From assembly GCA_034716535.1 (NCBI GenBank), contig JAYEJW010000564.1:1-25115 (forward strand): 25,115 bases of DNA, in the 5' to 3' direction. The notes below the pieces were generated by a model, which had not been told where the DNA came from, did not search any database, and saw only the letters and a program-made list of their open reading frames with translations. Within the stretch, counting starts at the first letter, position 1. Every line of letters starts with the position of its first letter. The translations under genes were made by a program, and so were the position numbers. This document shows positions 1 through 8,615 of the stretch, in pieces. The stretch comes from JAYEJW01 sp034716535. GTDB taxonomy: Bacteria; Pseudomonadota; Gammaproteobacteria; Chromatiales; Chromatiaceae.

Positions 1-109
1 ACGAGCATTCCGCGGGCCTCAATGGGATTCGGCAGGGCGCTGTGGGATCGATTCGGCGCGATGCCACTTCAGCTGTTATGCGTATTCGAGCTTTCTGCTT
101 CGCCGCCCC

Positions 110-589
110 TTACGCCTTCCAAACAACAGCTGAGAGCGCCAGGATCGCATCCCGGTTGGTCCAGGACGTGGCCGTTGCAGCCGCACGGTGTGCGGGGAGC
201 CAGCGGTGCTCCGAATGCTCTTTGGGATTGCGGCGGATCAGCCGTCTGTGCTTCAGCGGCAGGGCAAACCAGTGCTCGCGGTTGTAGTGGACCCCAGGCG
301 CATAGCGCTTGCGCCAGGCCGGCAGGATGGGGAAGCGGACGACCTGACCCAGATCCAAAAGCGCGGCCCGGTCGGAGATCCCCGTCTCTTCCCACAGCTC
401 CCGCAGAGCGGCACGGCGCGGGGTCTCCCCGCGTTTCAGACTACCGGTTACCGACTGCCAGAAGGTGCTCGGCTCGGTACGGCGTAGGAGCAGAAAATCC
501 CCCTGCGCTGTGAAGACCACGACCAGCACCGACTCCGGGCGTTTGTAGCTCCTTTTCTTTTCCAGGGCGCCGCTCCCCCGCCCCGCCAT
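110..589 (-). CDS. nudB: Dihydroneopterin triphosphate diphosphatase (Nudix hydrolase)
   Basis: NudB removes pyrophosphate from dihydroneopterin triphosphate in the folate pathway; it is a cytosolic Nudix enzyme. The 159-residue product carries a complete Nudix box from G49 to I71 (G-x5-E55-x7-R63-E64-L-x-E67-E68-x-G70-I71), preceded by the FWQSVTGS segment that is typical of NudB rather than of general Nudix proteins. The later RYAPGVHYNREHWF stretch also matches NudB. The first 13 or so residues, before KRPES, are longer than in E. coli, and no strong ribosome site precedes the ATG at 587-589, so the start is only probable. The gene lies 60 bp downstream of aspS on the same strand, the same order as in E. 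coli (aspS-nudB), so co-transcription is likely. Confidence 0.9.
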   Translation of the reverse strand: MAGRGSGALEKKRSYKRPESVLVVVFTAQGDFLLLRRTEPSTFWQSVTGSLKRGETPRRAALRELWEETGISDRAALLDLGQVVRFPILPAWRKRYAPGVHYNREHWFALPLKHRRLIRRNPKEHSEHRWLPAHRAAATATSWTNRDAILALSAVVWKA

Positions 590-649
590 TCCCGCCGCCT
601 GCGGCAGGGGGGGAGCTGCGCTCTGCGGCGGGGCGGTGGTCTTGATGGG

Positions 650-2428
650 TCAGGCCCGCAGGCGAATGCGCAGCGCCAGCTCGTTGAGCTGGGCCTGATC
701 CACTTCCGACGGCGCGGTGGTGAGGGGGCAGGCTGCGGTTTGGGTCTTGGGGAAGGCCATGACGTCGCGAATAGAGCTCGCTCCGGTCATGAGCATGACC
801 AGACGGTCGAGCCCGAAGGCGATGCCGCCGTGGGGTGGGCAGCCGTACTTCAGTGCCTGCAGCAGGAAGCCGAAGCGGTCATCGGCCTCCTCATCGCTGA
901 TGTTGAGCAGCTTGAAGATGCGCCGCTGCACCTCTTCGCGGTGGATACGGACAGAGCCGCCGCCGATCTCCGTGCCGTTCAGGACCATGTCATAGGCGCG
1001 GGACTCGCAGGCTCCCGGGTCGCTGTCCAGCAGGTCAATCTGCGCCTCCTTGGGCGAGGTGAAGGGATGATGGAGCGCAACCCAGCGGCCGGTGTGATCA
1101 TCGCGCTCGAACATGGGGAAGTCCACGACCCAGAGCGGCCGCCAACCCTCTTCCATCAGACCACGGTCCTCGCCGAGTCTGACGCGCAGGGCGCCCAGGG
1201 ATTCGTTGACCACGGTCGTCTTGTCGGCGCCGAAAAAGACCAGGTCTCCGTCCTCTGCGCCTGTACGGGCCATGATGCCGTCCACCGCCGCGTCGGGCAG
1301 GAACTTGAGGATGGGGGACTGCAGCCCCTCTCGGCCCTTCGCCGACCACTCGTTGACCTTGATGTAGGCCAGCCCCTTGGCGCCGTAGATCCCGACGAAC
1401 TTCGTGTACTCGTCGATCTCCTTGCGGCTGAGCTCGCCGCCCCTCGGCAGGCGCAGGGCCACCACGCGGCCCTCCGGGTCCTTCGCGGGTCCGGCGAAGA
1501 CCTTGAAATCCACCTCCTTCATCAGGTCGGCCACGTCGATCAGCTCCAGGGGCACGCGCAGATCGGGACGGTCGGACCCGTAACGGCGCATGGACTCCGT
1601 GTAGCTGATGCGCGGAAAGGGATCGGGCAGCTCCTCGCCCCGGATCTGTCGGAACAGCACGCGGATCATCTCTTCCATGAGGCCCATCAGCTCGTCCTCC
1701 GTCATGAAGGAGACCTCCACGTCGAGCTGGGTGAACTCGGGCTGGCGATCGGCGCGCAGGTCCTCGTCGCGGAAGCATCGGGCGACCTGGTAGTAGCGGT
1801 CCATGCCCGACATCATCAGGAGCTGCTTGAACAGCTGCGGTGATTGGGGCAGCGCGAAGAACTGACCGGGGTGGGTACGGCTCGGCACCAGGTAGTCCCG
1901 CGCCCCCTCGGGGGTCGACTTGGTGAGGATGGGGGTCTCGATGTCCAGGAAGCCCTGGTCGTCGAGGAAGCTGCGCAGCGCCCGAGTAATGCGGCTGCGG
2001 GCGCGCAGGCGTTCCTGCATCTCGGGCCGCCGCAGGTCCACGTACCGAAAACGCAGACGTATCTCCTCGGAGGCGTCCCGGCCGTGCTCATCGAGCTGGA
2101 TGGGGGGGGTGTCCGAGGCGTTGAGCACCTCGAGCGCCAGGGCCAGTACCTCGATCTCGCCACTCGGGAGATCCTTGTTCACCGTCCCTTCGGGCCGCGG
2201 CCTCACCCGACCCGTGACCTTGAGCACGTACTCGCTACGGATCTGCTCCGCGAGCTTGAAGATCTCGGGCGTATCCGGGTCGAACACCACCTGGACCAAG
2301 CCGTCCCGGTCGCGCAGATCGACGAAGATGACGCCGCCGTGATCGCGCCGCCGATGCACCCAGCCGCAGAGCACGACCTCCTCGTCGATGTGACTGCCGT
2401 TCAGTTCCCCGCAATAATGACTGCGCAT
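650..2428 (-). CDS. aspS: Aspartyl-tRNA synthetase, probably non-discriminating
   Basis: This cytosolic class II synthetase charges tRNA-Asp. The 592-residue length matches the bacterial type (E. coli about 590). An OB-fold anticodon-binding domain covers roughly residues 1-110, followed by the catalytic core with the inserted GAD domain. Motif 2 is at about 216-236 (RCFRDEDLRADRQPEFTQ) and motif 3 ends in GLDR at 539-542. In the anticodon domain His30 (RRRDHGG) and Gly81 (RPEGTV) match the residues that, from memory, mark non-discriminating AspRS in Pseudomonas aeruginosa (His31, Gly82); E. coli has Leu and Lys there. If so, it would also charge tRNA-Asn and depend on GatCAB. A TATTAT box at 2501-2506 (minus strand) could be a -10 element in the 126 bp upstream. 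ATG start; the leader ends in the palindrome GCTCTAGAGC directly before it. Confidence 0.97.
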   Translation of the reverse strand: MRSHYCGELNGSHIDEEVVLCGWVHRRRDHGGVIFVDLRDRDGLVQVVFDPDTPEIFKLAEQIRSEYVLKVTGRVRPRPEGTVNKDLPSGEIEVLALALEVLNASDTPPIQLDEHGRDASEEIRLRFRYVDLRRPEMQERLRARSRITRALRSFLDDQGFLDIETPILTKSTPEGARDYLVPSRTHPGQFFALPQSPQLFKQLLMMSGMDRYYQVARCFRDEDLRADRQPEFTQLDVEVSFMTEDELMGLMEEMIRVLFRQIRGEELPDPFPRISYTESMRRYGSDRPDLRVPLELIDVADLMKEVDFKVFAGPAKDPEGRVVALRLPRGGELSRKEIDEYTKFVGIYGAKGLAYIKVNEWSAKGREGLQSPILKFLPDAAVDGIMARTGAEDGDLVFFGADKTTVVNESLGALRVRLGEDRGLMEEGWRPLWVVDFPMFERDDHTGRWVALHHPFTSPKEAQIDLLDSDPGACESRAYDMVLNGTEIGGGSVRIHREEVQRRIFKLLNISDEEADDRFGFLLQALKYGCPPHGGIAFGLDRLVMLMTGASSIRDVMAFPKTQTAACPLTTAPSEVDQAQLNELALRIRLRA

Positions 2429-2554
2429 GCTCTAGAGCCCCGATGCTGGTGCGTGGCCGGTCCGGCGTCGTCCGAACGCGACCGGAAAAAGAGTCGAAGA
2501 ATAATAAGCGGGAGCGGACGGCGCAAGCGCAGCGAAGCCGACGGGCAGGGCTGG

Positions 2555-2866
2555 TCAGCCCGCGGAGGCCGCGCCCGGCTTGGATTCCGCCTTCTTTTTC
2601 TTCTCTCCCCCGGACTTCTCCTTCTTGTCCCCGGCGCCCGCCCCGGCCTTCTTCTCCCCGCTCTCATGCAGGTTCTTCTTCTTTCCGCTCTTGAAGTCGG
2701 TCTCGTACCAGCCGCCCCCCTTGAGGCGGAAGCCGGCGGCGGAGATCAATTTCTTCAATGCCGGCTGGCCGCACTGGGGGCAGTCCACCAGGGGTGCATC
2801 GCTGAGCTTCTGCAGGGCGTCCATCTCGTGGCCGCAGTTCTCGCAACGGTATTCGTAGATGGGCAT
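2555..2866 (-). CDS. FmdB-family zinc-ribbon protein with lysine-rich tail
   Basis: This is a 103-residue protein of the FmdB/putative regulatory zinc-ribbon family. It starts MPIYEYRCENCG, and the two CxxC pairs (C8/C11 and C31/C34) should bind one zinc ion. The family is very widespread, its role is not settled, and a gene of this type is often found near aspS, as here (126 bp upstream of aspS). The ATG at 2864-2866 is chosen because the family begins exactly at MPIYEY and a GAGGA ribosome site sits 7 nt upstream; a longer reading to 2932 is possible but has no support. After the conserved N-terminal 60 residues there is a low-complexity tail of about 40 residues rich in Lys, Gly, Ala and Glu. 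Such tails vary between relatives; the positive charge could favour RNA or membrane contact, but that is only a guess. Confidence 0.85.
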   Translation of the reverse strand: MPIYEYRCENCGHEMDALQKLSDAPLVDCPQCGQPALKKLISAAGFRLKGGGWYETDFKSGKKKNLHESGEKKAGAGAGDKKEKSGGEKKKKAESKPGAASAG

Positions 2867-2967
2867 GGTCGTTCCTCGATAATCTGCACTCGAATAACCG
2901 TGTATGGGTGGGGTTGCTTCGGCGAATTTCAACTTGGATGGTGTTTGTTCGAGCCCTTCGTGGTTTG

Positions 2968-4578
2968 CTACGCCTTCTTCCGGTGTGTCACGGCCGCGTC
3001 GCGTTGCGCGAAGTAGCCCTCCAGGAACTCGTCAAAGCTCACATGGTCTCCCGCCTCGATCTCCCGCTGGCGCTCGTGGGATTCCCGAGCGAGACGCTCA
3101 AAGAAGCGTTGCCGCTCGGGACTCAGCGCCAGGCCGTGAAAATAGTCTCGGTGTTGATCCGAGACGCGGCGCGCGAACTCGGAGAAACCCTCCCCGTTCG
3201 CGCGCATCTCCGCCAGCATCCGCGCCGAGGGCGTGAGCGCCGGATCGCGGACCTTCTCCCGCTGCCGTATCAGGCTGTCGTGGCAAGGGCCGCCGCTTCC
3301 GCCGTCTACCAGCTCGGCCGCTGGCTCCATCGCATCCAACAGCTCTGCGGCCCAGGCAGTCAGGGAAACACCGCGCGCGTCCCGCTCGAGCTCCAGCATG
3401 GGATCCCTGCCACGATGCGCGGCCAACACCTGATTCTGATCGATCGCCCGCCGCTCCCGCGGGTTGATCTTGGGACCGTCCGCAAGCAGGCAGAACAGCA
3501 AGAAGGCGTCCATGAAATGGAGCTGCTCCTCGGCCACACCCAGGGGATGAAAGGCGTTCACGTCAAGGGAGCGGACCTCCACGTAACGGACGCCACGACG
3601 GCGCAGGGCCAGCGTCGGCTTCTCCATCCATTCAGGCAGCTGCTTGGGGCGCACGGTACTGTAGTACTCGTTCTCGATCTGCAACACGTTTGTATTGAGC
3701 TGCTCGAAACGCTCGCCCACCTTGATGCCTATGGTCTCGTAGTGGGGACAGGGCGTCTCGATGGCCCAGGTCAGACTGCGGATGTAGGCATCCAGGCTGT
3801 CGTAGCTCGCCTTCATGCCCGTGCCCTCGGTCTGCTGATTCTGGTAACCGATGTCGCCCATCCGCAGAGACGTCGCGTACGGATAGTAGTAGGTATGGCG
3901 GTCGAGCTCCTGCAGATCCGTCGGCTGCCCCTGCACGAAGGATTTGCAGACGGCCGGCGAGGCACCGAACAGATAGGGGATCAACCAACCGAAACGCTGA
4001 AGATTGCGGACCAAGGCCATGTAGGACTCCGACCGAAAGGTCCCCGCCTCTCCCCCATCCTCCTCCAGATCCCGGTAGAGGGCCCAAAAGCCATCGGAGA
4101 AGGAAAAGTTGTAGTGAACGCCGGCGATCACCTGCATGACACGCCCGTACCGGTTGCCCAAGCCGCGCCGGTACACGGTCTTCATTTGCGCGGCGTTGGA
4201 TGAGCCGTATTGCGCCAGCGGGATGCTACGGGCGCCCTCCAGGACACAGGGCATGCTGGTGGCCCACAAGAGCTCGTCGTCCAGATGGCGAAATACAAAG
4301 ACGTGCAGGTCACGCAGAAAGCTCAGGGCCTCCTCCTTGCGCGCGACCGCCGGCGTCACCATCTCGAGCAGGGCCTCGGAGAAGTCCGTCGTTATGTACG
4401 GGTGCGTCAGCGCAGACCCGTAGGCCCCGGGATGGGGTGTCGCTGCGACGGTGCCCTTCGGCGAGACACGCAGACCCTCCTTCTCGAGACCGATCAGGTT
4501 GCCCCGAAGGGTCTCGCCCACACCAACCCTGGCCAGGCCGGAAAGGCGTTGCTCGTAGATCGAATAAGGGGAGGTCAC
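2968..4578 (-). CDS. gshA: Glutamate-cysteine ligase (proteobacterial type 1)
   Basis: GshA joins glutamate and cysteine with ATP, the first and rate-limiting step of glutathione synthesis in the cytosol. The 536-residue protein aligns by eye with E. coli GshA (518 residues): GLEKEGLRV near residue 30 corresponds to the E. coli GLERETLRV, and ALTHPYITTDFSEALLEMVTP matches the active-site region that follows it. The RRGVRYVEVRSLDVNAF segment in the C-terminal half is also conserved. The start codon is GTG (4576-4578) with only a weak ribosome site (TAGG), but no better in-frame start lies before the conserved part. It is 101 bp upstream of the zinc-ribbon gene on the same strand. No gshB is in the window. 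Glutathione supply fits a sulfide-oxidising cell, but the gene is general in proteobacteria. Confidence 0.96.
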   Translation of the reverse strand: MTSPYSIYEQRLSGLARVGVGETLRGNLIGLEKEGLRVSPKGTVAATPHPGAYGSALTHPYITTDFSEALLEMVTPAVARKEEALSFLRDLHVFVFRHLDDELLWATSMPCVLEGARSIPLAQYGSSNAAQMKTVYRRGLGNRYGRVMQVIAGVHYNFSFSDGFWALYRDLEEDGGEAGTFRSESYMALVRNLQRFGWLIPYLFGASPAVCKSFVQGQPTDLQELDRHTYYYPYATSLRMGDIGYQNQQTEGTGMKASYDSLDAYIRSLTWAIETPCPHYETIGIKVGERFEQLNTNVLQIENEYYSTVRPKQLPEWMEKPTLALRRRGVRYVEVRSLDVNAFHPLGVAEEQLHFMDAFLLFCLLADGPKINPRERRAIDQNQVLAAHRGRDPMLELERDARGVSLTAWAAELLDAMEPAAELVDGGSGGPCHDSLIRQREKVRDPALTPSARMLAEMRANGEGFSEFARRVSDQHRDYFHGLALSPERQRFFERLARESHERQREIEAGDHVSFDEFLEGYFAQRDAAVTHRKKA

Positions 4579-4721
4579 AACCTAGATCCCGTTCGCGGGA
4601 GGAAGAACGATGCCCGATTGGGGTCTCGGAAGCAAATCGCAAAGCCCGGAGCCGGGCGCTGGGGCAAATGCGCGCGGTCCGACCGCCCGCCATCGACGCC
4701 GGTGGCGAGAGCCGACAGCGA

Positions 4722-6821
4722 TCAGTTGCTCATGACGGCCCGGGGTCGGTTCGCGCCGTCCACGCGCACGGAATCCGCCAGGATGCGCGCCGCCTCCCTG
4801 GCCTGGATGCGGGATATCACTTCCTGCTGCTTCTCAAGCGCTGCCTCGTCGACGTCATCCTCATCCTCGTCCACCGGTCGAACGCCCTGCGAGCGCAAAA
4901 ACTGGTTGCGCTGGTCCTTCAGCACCCGCTCCCTGCGCTTGGACTCGACGCGACGGTCCCGCTCCCTCAGAGAAACGACGGTCTGGTCATCGAGCTCGCG
5001 AAGAACCCCCTCGCGCGCGCTCAACATCTCAAACCCCGGATCGCGAAGGACCCGGGCGCGGGAACGCTGACGGAGTGTATCGACTTCGCCGACAGAGGTC
5101 TTCTCGTAGTCGGCCGGCCTGATGCGAGCCCAGGGCAGCGGGTTATCCAGCGCCCGCTCGCCGTGATCGGAGATGTCGTCGGCGGTCGGGAACTCGATAT
5201 CCGGCACCACGCCGCGTAGCTGCGTACTACCGCCGCTGATACGGAAGAACTCCGCCATGGTCAGTCGCAAACGCCCCAGGTCATCATCGTTCCCCGAGAC
5301 ATAGCGGTTGAGGTCGACCAGGGTCTGCACCGTCCCCTTTCCGAAGGTGGGCTCGCCGATGACCAGTCCGCGCCCGTAGTCCTGCATCGCGCCGGAAAAG
5401 ATCTCCGAGGCGGATGCACTGTTGCGGTCAACCAGTACCGCAAGGGGACCAGTGTAGACGACGCCGGGGTTGGGGTCGGTCTCGACCTCGACCTTGCCGA
5501 AGGAGTCCTTGACCTGAACCACGGGACCTTCATCGATGAAGAGTCCGGTCAGGGCGGTAGCCTCTGTCAGCGAACCCCCGCCATTGCCGCGTAGATCCAC
5601 GACGATGCCGTCCACGGCTTCGCGCGCAAGCTCGCGAAGCAAGAGGCGAACATCGCGCGTCGTGCTCCGAAAATCCCGTTTTCCTTGTGACTCGGCCCTG
5701 AAGTCCCGATAGAAGGCGGGGATCTCAATGACGCCGATGCGCACACCGCGGGCATTGTCCAAATCGTCGAAGACATAACGCTTCGCGGCCTGATCCTCCA
5801 GCTTGATCTCGTTGCGCACCAGGGAGATCTCCCGCGGCACCCCGTCCGATCCGGCGGACTTAGGCAGAATCTGCAGACGTACGACCGACCCTTTCGGTCC
5901 GCGGATCTTGTCGACGACATCCTGCAGACGCCAACCGATCACATCCTCCATCGCCCCATCCAGCCCTTGAGCGACACCGATGATACGATCGCCGCTGTGG
6001 ATCTGGCCGCTCTGACGCGCCGGCCCACCCGCGATCGTGCGTTGGATGACCGTGTACTCGCTGTCACCGCGCAGCACCGCACCTATACCCTCCAGGGAAA
6101 GCCGCATGCTGATGTCGAAGTTCTCCGACGTACTGGGCGACATGTAGCTCGTGTGAGGCTCGAGGCTCTGGGTGTAGGCATTGACGAACGCCTGAAACAC
6201 GTCGTCGCTATCGAACTGACGGATGCGCCGGGCGAGCCCTTCGTAACGCTCTCGCAGAAGCTCGACGATCTTGTCGTCACTCTTCTTCGCAAGACGCAGG
6301 CCAAGCCAGTCGTTCTTCACCCGTTTGTGCCAGATCTCGTCCAACTCCGCCGTATTCTTTGCCCAGCGGGCCTCGGAGCGGTCGAACCGGTAATCCTCCC
6401 GGCGATCGAAGTCGAATCGCTTGTCCAACAGGGCCACGGCATAGTCCACCCGCTCGTCGACCCGTTGTCGGTAGAGACGGAAGATCTCGAAGGCGGAATC
6501 CAGCTTGCCGCGCTTGAGATTGTCGTCCAGGCGGTAGACCTTGCGCTTGAAACGATCGACGTCCCCCTTGAGGAAGAAGGAGCGGTTCGGATCCAACGCT
6601 TCGATATAGTTCTCGAAGATCTGGCTCGCAAAATCGTCGTCGAGCGAAATCTTTCGGTAGTGGAAGCGCTCGAGAACCTTGTTTATGACCATCGTGGTCT
6701 TCTGCTGCCGGTGCGACGAAACCAGGTCCGAAACGGGAACATCCTGGGACTGGGCACCGGCCGCCCCGGCGAGAAATACCAGTACCAGCGGGATGACGAG
6801 AGATAGAAGACGCTGTCTCAT
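4722..6821 (-). CDS. prc: Carboxy-terminal (tail-specific) processing protease Prc
   Basis: Prc is a periplasmic S41 serine protease that cuts proteins with exposed non-polar C-termini, including lipoproteins and cell-wall hydrolases. The chosen ATG (6819-6821) gives 699 residues (E. coli 682) and begins with a signal peptide (MRQRLLSLVIPLVLVFLAGA, cut near AGA/QS). A longer frame to 6911 would bury the signal peptide and is rejected. An N-terminal helical domain is followed by a PDZ domain (about 220-330) and the S41 core with the DLRGNGGGSL segment. The catalytic pair is Ser470 in the NSASASEIF motif and Lys495 in the PTFGKGTVQ motif, spaced 25 residues as in E. coli. The C-terminal DUF3340-like part is rich in charged residues. 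It stands alone: 143 bp to gshA and 155 bp to sqr. Confidence 0.96.
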   Translation of the reverse strand: MRQRLLSLVIPLVLVFLAGAAGAQSQDVPVSDLVSSHRQQKTTMVINKVLERFHYRKISLDDDFASQIFENYIEALDPNRSFFLKGDVDRFKRKVYRLDDNLKRGKLDSAFEIFRLYRQRVDERVDYAVALLDKRFDFDRREDYRFDRSEARWAKNTAELDEIWHKRVKNDWLGLRLAKKSDDKIVELLRERYEGLARRIRQFDSDDVFQAFVNAYTQSLEPHTSYMSPSTSENFDISMRLSLEGIGAVLRGDSEYTVIQRTIAGGPARQSGQIHSGDRIIGVAQGLDGAMEDVIGWRLQDVVDKIRGPKGSVVRLQILPKSAGSDGVPREISLVRNEIKLEDQAAKRYVFDDLDNARGVRIGVIEIPAFYRDFRAESQGKRDFRSTTRDVRLLLRELAREAVDGIVVDLRGNGGGSLTEATALTGLFIDEGPVVQVKDSFGKVEVETDPNPGVVYTGPLAVLVDRNSASASEIFSGAMQDYGRGLVIGEPTFGKGTVQTLVDLNRYVSGNDDDLGRLRLTMAEFFRISGGSTQLRGVVPDIEFPTADDISDHGERALDNPLPWARIRPADYEKTSVGEVDTLRQRSRARVLRDPGFEMLSAREGVLRELDDQTVVSLRERDRRVESKRRERVLKDQRNQFLRSQGVRPVDEDEDDVDEAALEKQQEVISRIQAREAARILADSVRVDGANRPRAVMSN

Positions 6822-6875
6822 AAACGACCACTCAAAAAAACACAGCAATGCATTGAGACAACGTTGGTCCGCGCG

Positions 6876-6898
6876 GGTTTCGTCTCGATCGCGAAACC
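6876..6898. repeat. Inverted repeat upstream of prc
   Basis: Two perfect 7-base arms, GGTTTCG (6876-6882) and CGAAACC (6892-6898), are separated by 9 bases. The site lies 55-77 bases upstream of the prc ATG and about 80 bases past the sqr stop. No T-run follows on either strand, so it does not look like an intrinsic terminator. It could be an operator or a leader hairpin for prc. Confidence 0.4.
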
Positions 6899-6976
6899 AC
6901 TGGGGAAACAACGAACCTCCCGGACGTTAGTGTCCACTTAGGGAAGATAGATGCCGACGACCTAAATTTCAACGAG

Positions 6977-8248
6977 TTACTTGAGCTTACCGATGCCGAG
7001 CATCTTGAGGATGTACTTCTCGTAGATCGGCTCGGACGTCCCCTTTTTCATCTTGCGGATGAAATACTTCTCGAAGGCAATTTTGGCCATGTGGACCCAC
7101 TTTCCCTTCTTGAACCAGGCCACGTTGCGTGGCGGAATCTGCGGCAGCGCGACGAACGCCGCGCCCGTGTCACCCATGTCCGCGAGGCAGATGGCATTCC
7201 ATGTGGCGAGGGTCGTGCCTTCCCGACCCTGCAGGTCGTCGGCGATATTGTGGACGATGGCGGTGACCATGGACTCGATCATGTAGCCGGTCTTGGGGGC
7301 CCCGGTCGGAACAGCGGTGGTCTCGACCGGCGGAATGGCGATGCATACGCCCGCCGAATAGATGTTCTTGTACGTGGGATTGCGCTGGTGATCGTCGACG
7401 AAGACGAAGCCGCGGGGATTGCATAGCCCCTCCACGTCGGCAACGCAATACGCGCCTTTGAACGAGGGGAGCATCATCGAGTATTTGAACTCGAGCTCAT
7501 GGTCTTTGAGCTTATGGCCTGCATCGTCGTACTGCTCCACGTACATCTTGCCATCTTCCACCTTCACCACTTTGGCGTTGGTGATCCAGTTGATGTGGTG
7601 GGCCCGCAGGTCGCTCTCCAGGAACCCCTTGGAGTCGCCCACCCCGCCCAGGCCCAAATGACCGATGTAAGGCTCGGAGGTCACGAAGGTCATCGGGACC
7701 CTGTCGCGCATCCGCCGCTTGCGCATGTCCGCATCCAGGATAAACGCGTACTCGTACGCGGGACCGAAGCAACTGGCGAATGGCATGGCGCCGACGATGA
7801 CGTGACCGGGGTCCTCCAGGAGCTTCAGGTACCCCTGATACGCGTTCTCGGCGTGATCCACCGTGCAGACCGAGTGCGTAAACCCCCCGTTGGGGCCTGC
7901 GCCGTCCACTTCCTCGAAGGCCAGCCGCGGGCCGGTGGCGATGACCAGATAATCGTAGTCCACCACCGCATCGTCATCGAGAATGAGCTGATTGTTGTCC
8001 GGGTCGATCTTTTCGCACCGCTTGGCGATGAAGTTGATCCCCTTGCGCTCGAGATGTGGTCTGATATCGAAGGTAATGCTCTCGCGGTCGCGCCAGCCGA
8101 CCGCCACCCAGGGATTCGACGGCACGAACTGGAAATATTCCCGTTCGTTCACGACAGTGATGTCGTGCTCCGTTCCGAGCTCGGCTCTCAACTCGTAGGC
8201 ACAAGGCATTCCGCCCGTACCGGCACCCAAGACAACGATATGTGCCAT
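6977..8248 (-). CDS. sqr: Sulfide:quinone oxidoreductase, Acidithiobacillus-like
   Basis: SQR oxidises sulfide to polysulfide or sulfur at the periplasmic membrane face and passes electrons through FAD to quinone. The 423-residue protein opens with an FAD-binding GAGTGG motif (8-13) and is recognisably close, from memory, to the structurally known Acidithiobacillus ferrooxidans enzyme: shared FQFVPSNPWV, ASCFGPAYEYA, SEPYIGHLG and VPTGAPKTGYMIESM. All three redox cysteines are present: Cys128 (HSVCTVDH), Cys160 (ASCFGP) and Cys354 (WNAICLADMGD). Cys354 corresponds to Cys356 of that enzyme. The C-terminal FEKYFIRKMK...EKYILKMLGIG segment fits the amphipathic helices that dip into the membrane. 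A strong ribosome site (GGAGGAGC) lies about 8 nt before the ATG. It appears to be a single-gene unit; no sox, dsr or flavocytochrome c genes are in view. Confidence 0.96.
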   Translation of the reverse strand: MAHIVVLGAGTGGMPCAYELRAELGTEHDITVVNEREYFQFVPSNPWVAVGWRDRESITFDIRPHLERKGINFIAKRCEKIDPDNNQLILDDDAVVDYDYLVIATGPRLAFEEVDGAGPNGGFTHSVCTVDHAENAYQGYLKLLEDPGHVIVGAMPFASCFGPAYEYAFILDADMRKRRMRDRVPMTFVTSEPYIGHLGLGGVGDSKGFLESDLRAHHINWITNAKVVKVEDGKMYVEQYDDAGHKLKDHELEFKYSMMLPSFKGAYCVADVEGLCNPRGFVFVDDHQRNPTYKNIYSAGVCIAIPPVETTAVPTGAPKTGYMIESMVTAIVHNIADDLQGREGTTLATWNAICLADMGDTGAAFVALPQIPPRNVAWFKKGKWVHMAKIAFEKYFIRKMKKGTSEPIYEKYILKMLGIGKLK

Positions 8249-8615
8249 ACGCTTGCTCCTCCATCAGTGAATCGAAGTCGGGCGTCCGACGGCGCCCCGT
8301 TTTCTTGATTTTTTCGTGTCTGCAGTGCACGGGCGATGCCCTTGCTCGTGACGACGAGGGATCCTCGGCTTTCAGGCAAGATCCCTGCAACTCGGTCCGT
8401 GCGTACCACCGGCCGCACGTTCCGGCGTCACCGCCGGCAATCCGGGGCGGCCGGAGCCCCGGGAAAACCAGGCGGCCGATGGTTGATAGTAATACAAAAG
8501 GCTCGACTATCGCTTGTCCTCGAAGCCACTGCCGTTGAACGATGTTGTTGCCGGCGCTGGTGACGAACGCGTTAACAAGCCGCGGATGTATGGCTGACAG
8601 CGGCGGGGCTTTGGC
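8249..8615. other. Intergenic region upstream of sqr, with two GC-rich hairpins
   Basis: This 367-base stretch separates the deformylase remnant from sqr, both on the minus strand. I see no protein family in any frame. It holds two perfect inverted repeats in tandem: CCGGCG/CGCCGG (8422-8437, 4-base loop) and CCGGGGC/GCCCCGG (8442-8462, 7-base loop), plus a small CTCGT/ACGAG one at 8345-8358. An A/T tract lies at 8300-8315, close to sqr. A minus-strand TTGTATTAC stretch near 8490-8500 is the only AT-rich promoter-like candidate, and it is weak. The sqr promoter and any sulfide-responsive operator should lie here, but I cannot place them. Confidence 0.5.
8422..8462. repeat. Two tandem GC-rich hairpins between def remnant and sqr
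   Basis: Perfect stems CCGGCG/CGCCGG (8422-8427 with 8432-8437) and CCGGGGC/GCCCCGG (8442-8448 with 8456-8462) sit four bases apart. Neither is followed by a T-run, so a classical intrinsic terminator is not evident. They could end the rluD-side transcript in a Rho-linked way or form structure in a long sqr leader. Confidence 0.45.

Noticed and set aside
1..109. Possible gene fragment before nudB
   Set aside because: Short frames here carry no family sequence; the stretch appears to be non-coding DNA past the nudB stop.
4587..4602. Small hairpin TCCCG-TTCG-CGGGA in the gshA leader
   Set aside because: Only five base pairs, the loop is not closed by the C-G pair of stable UUCG loops, and no T-run follows; likely chance at this GC content.
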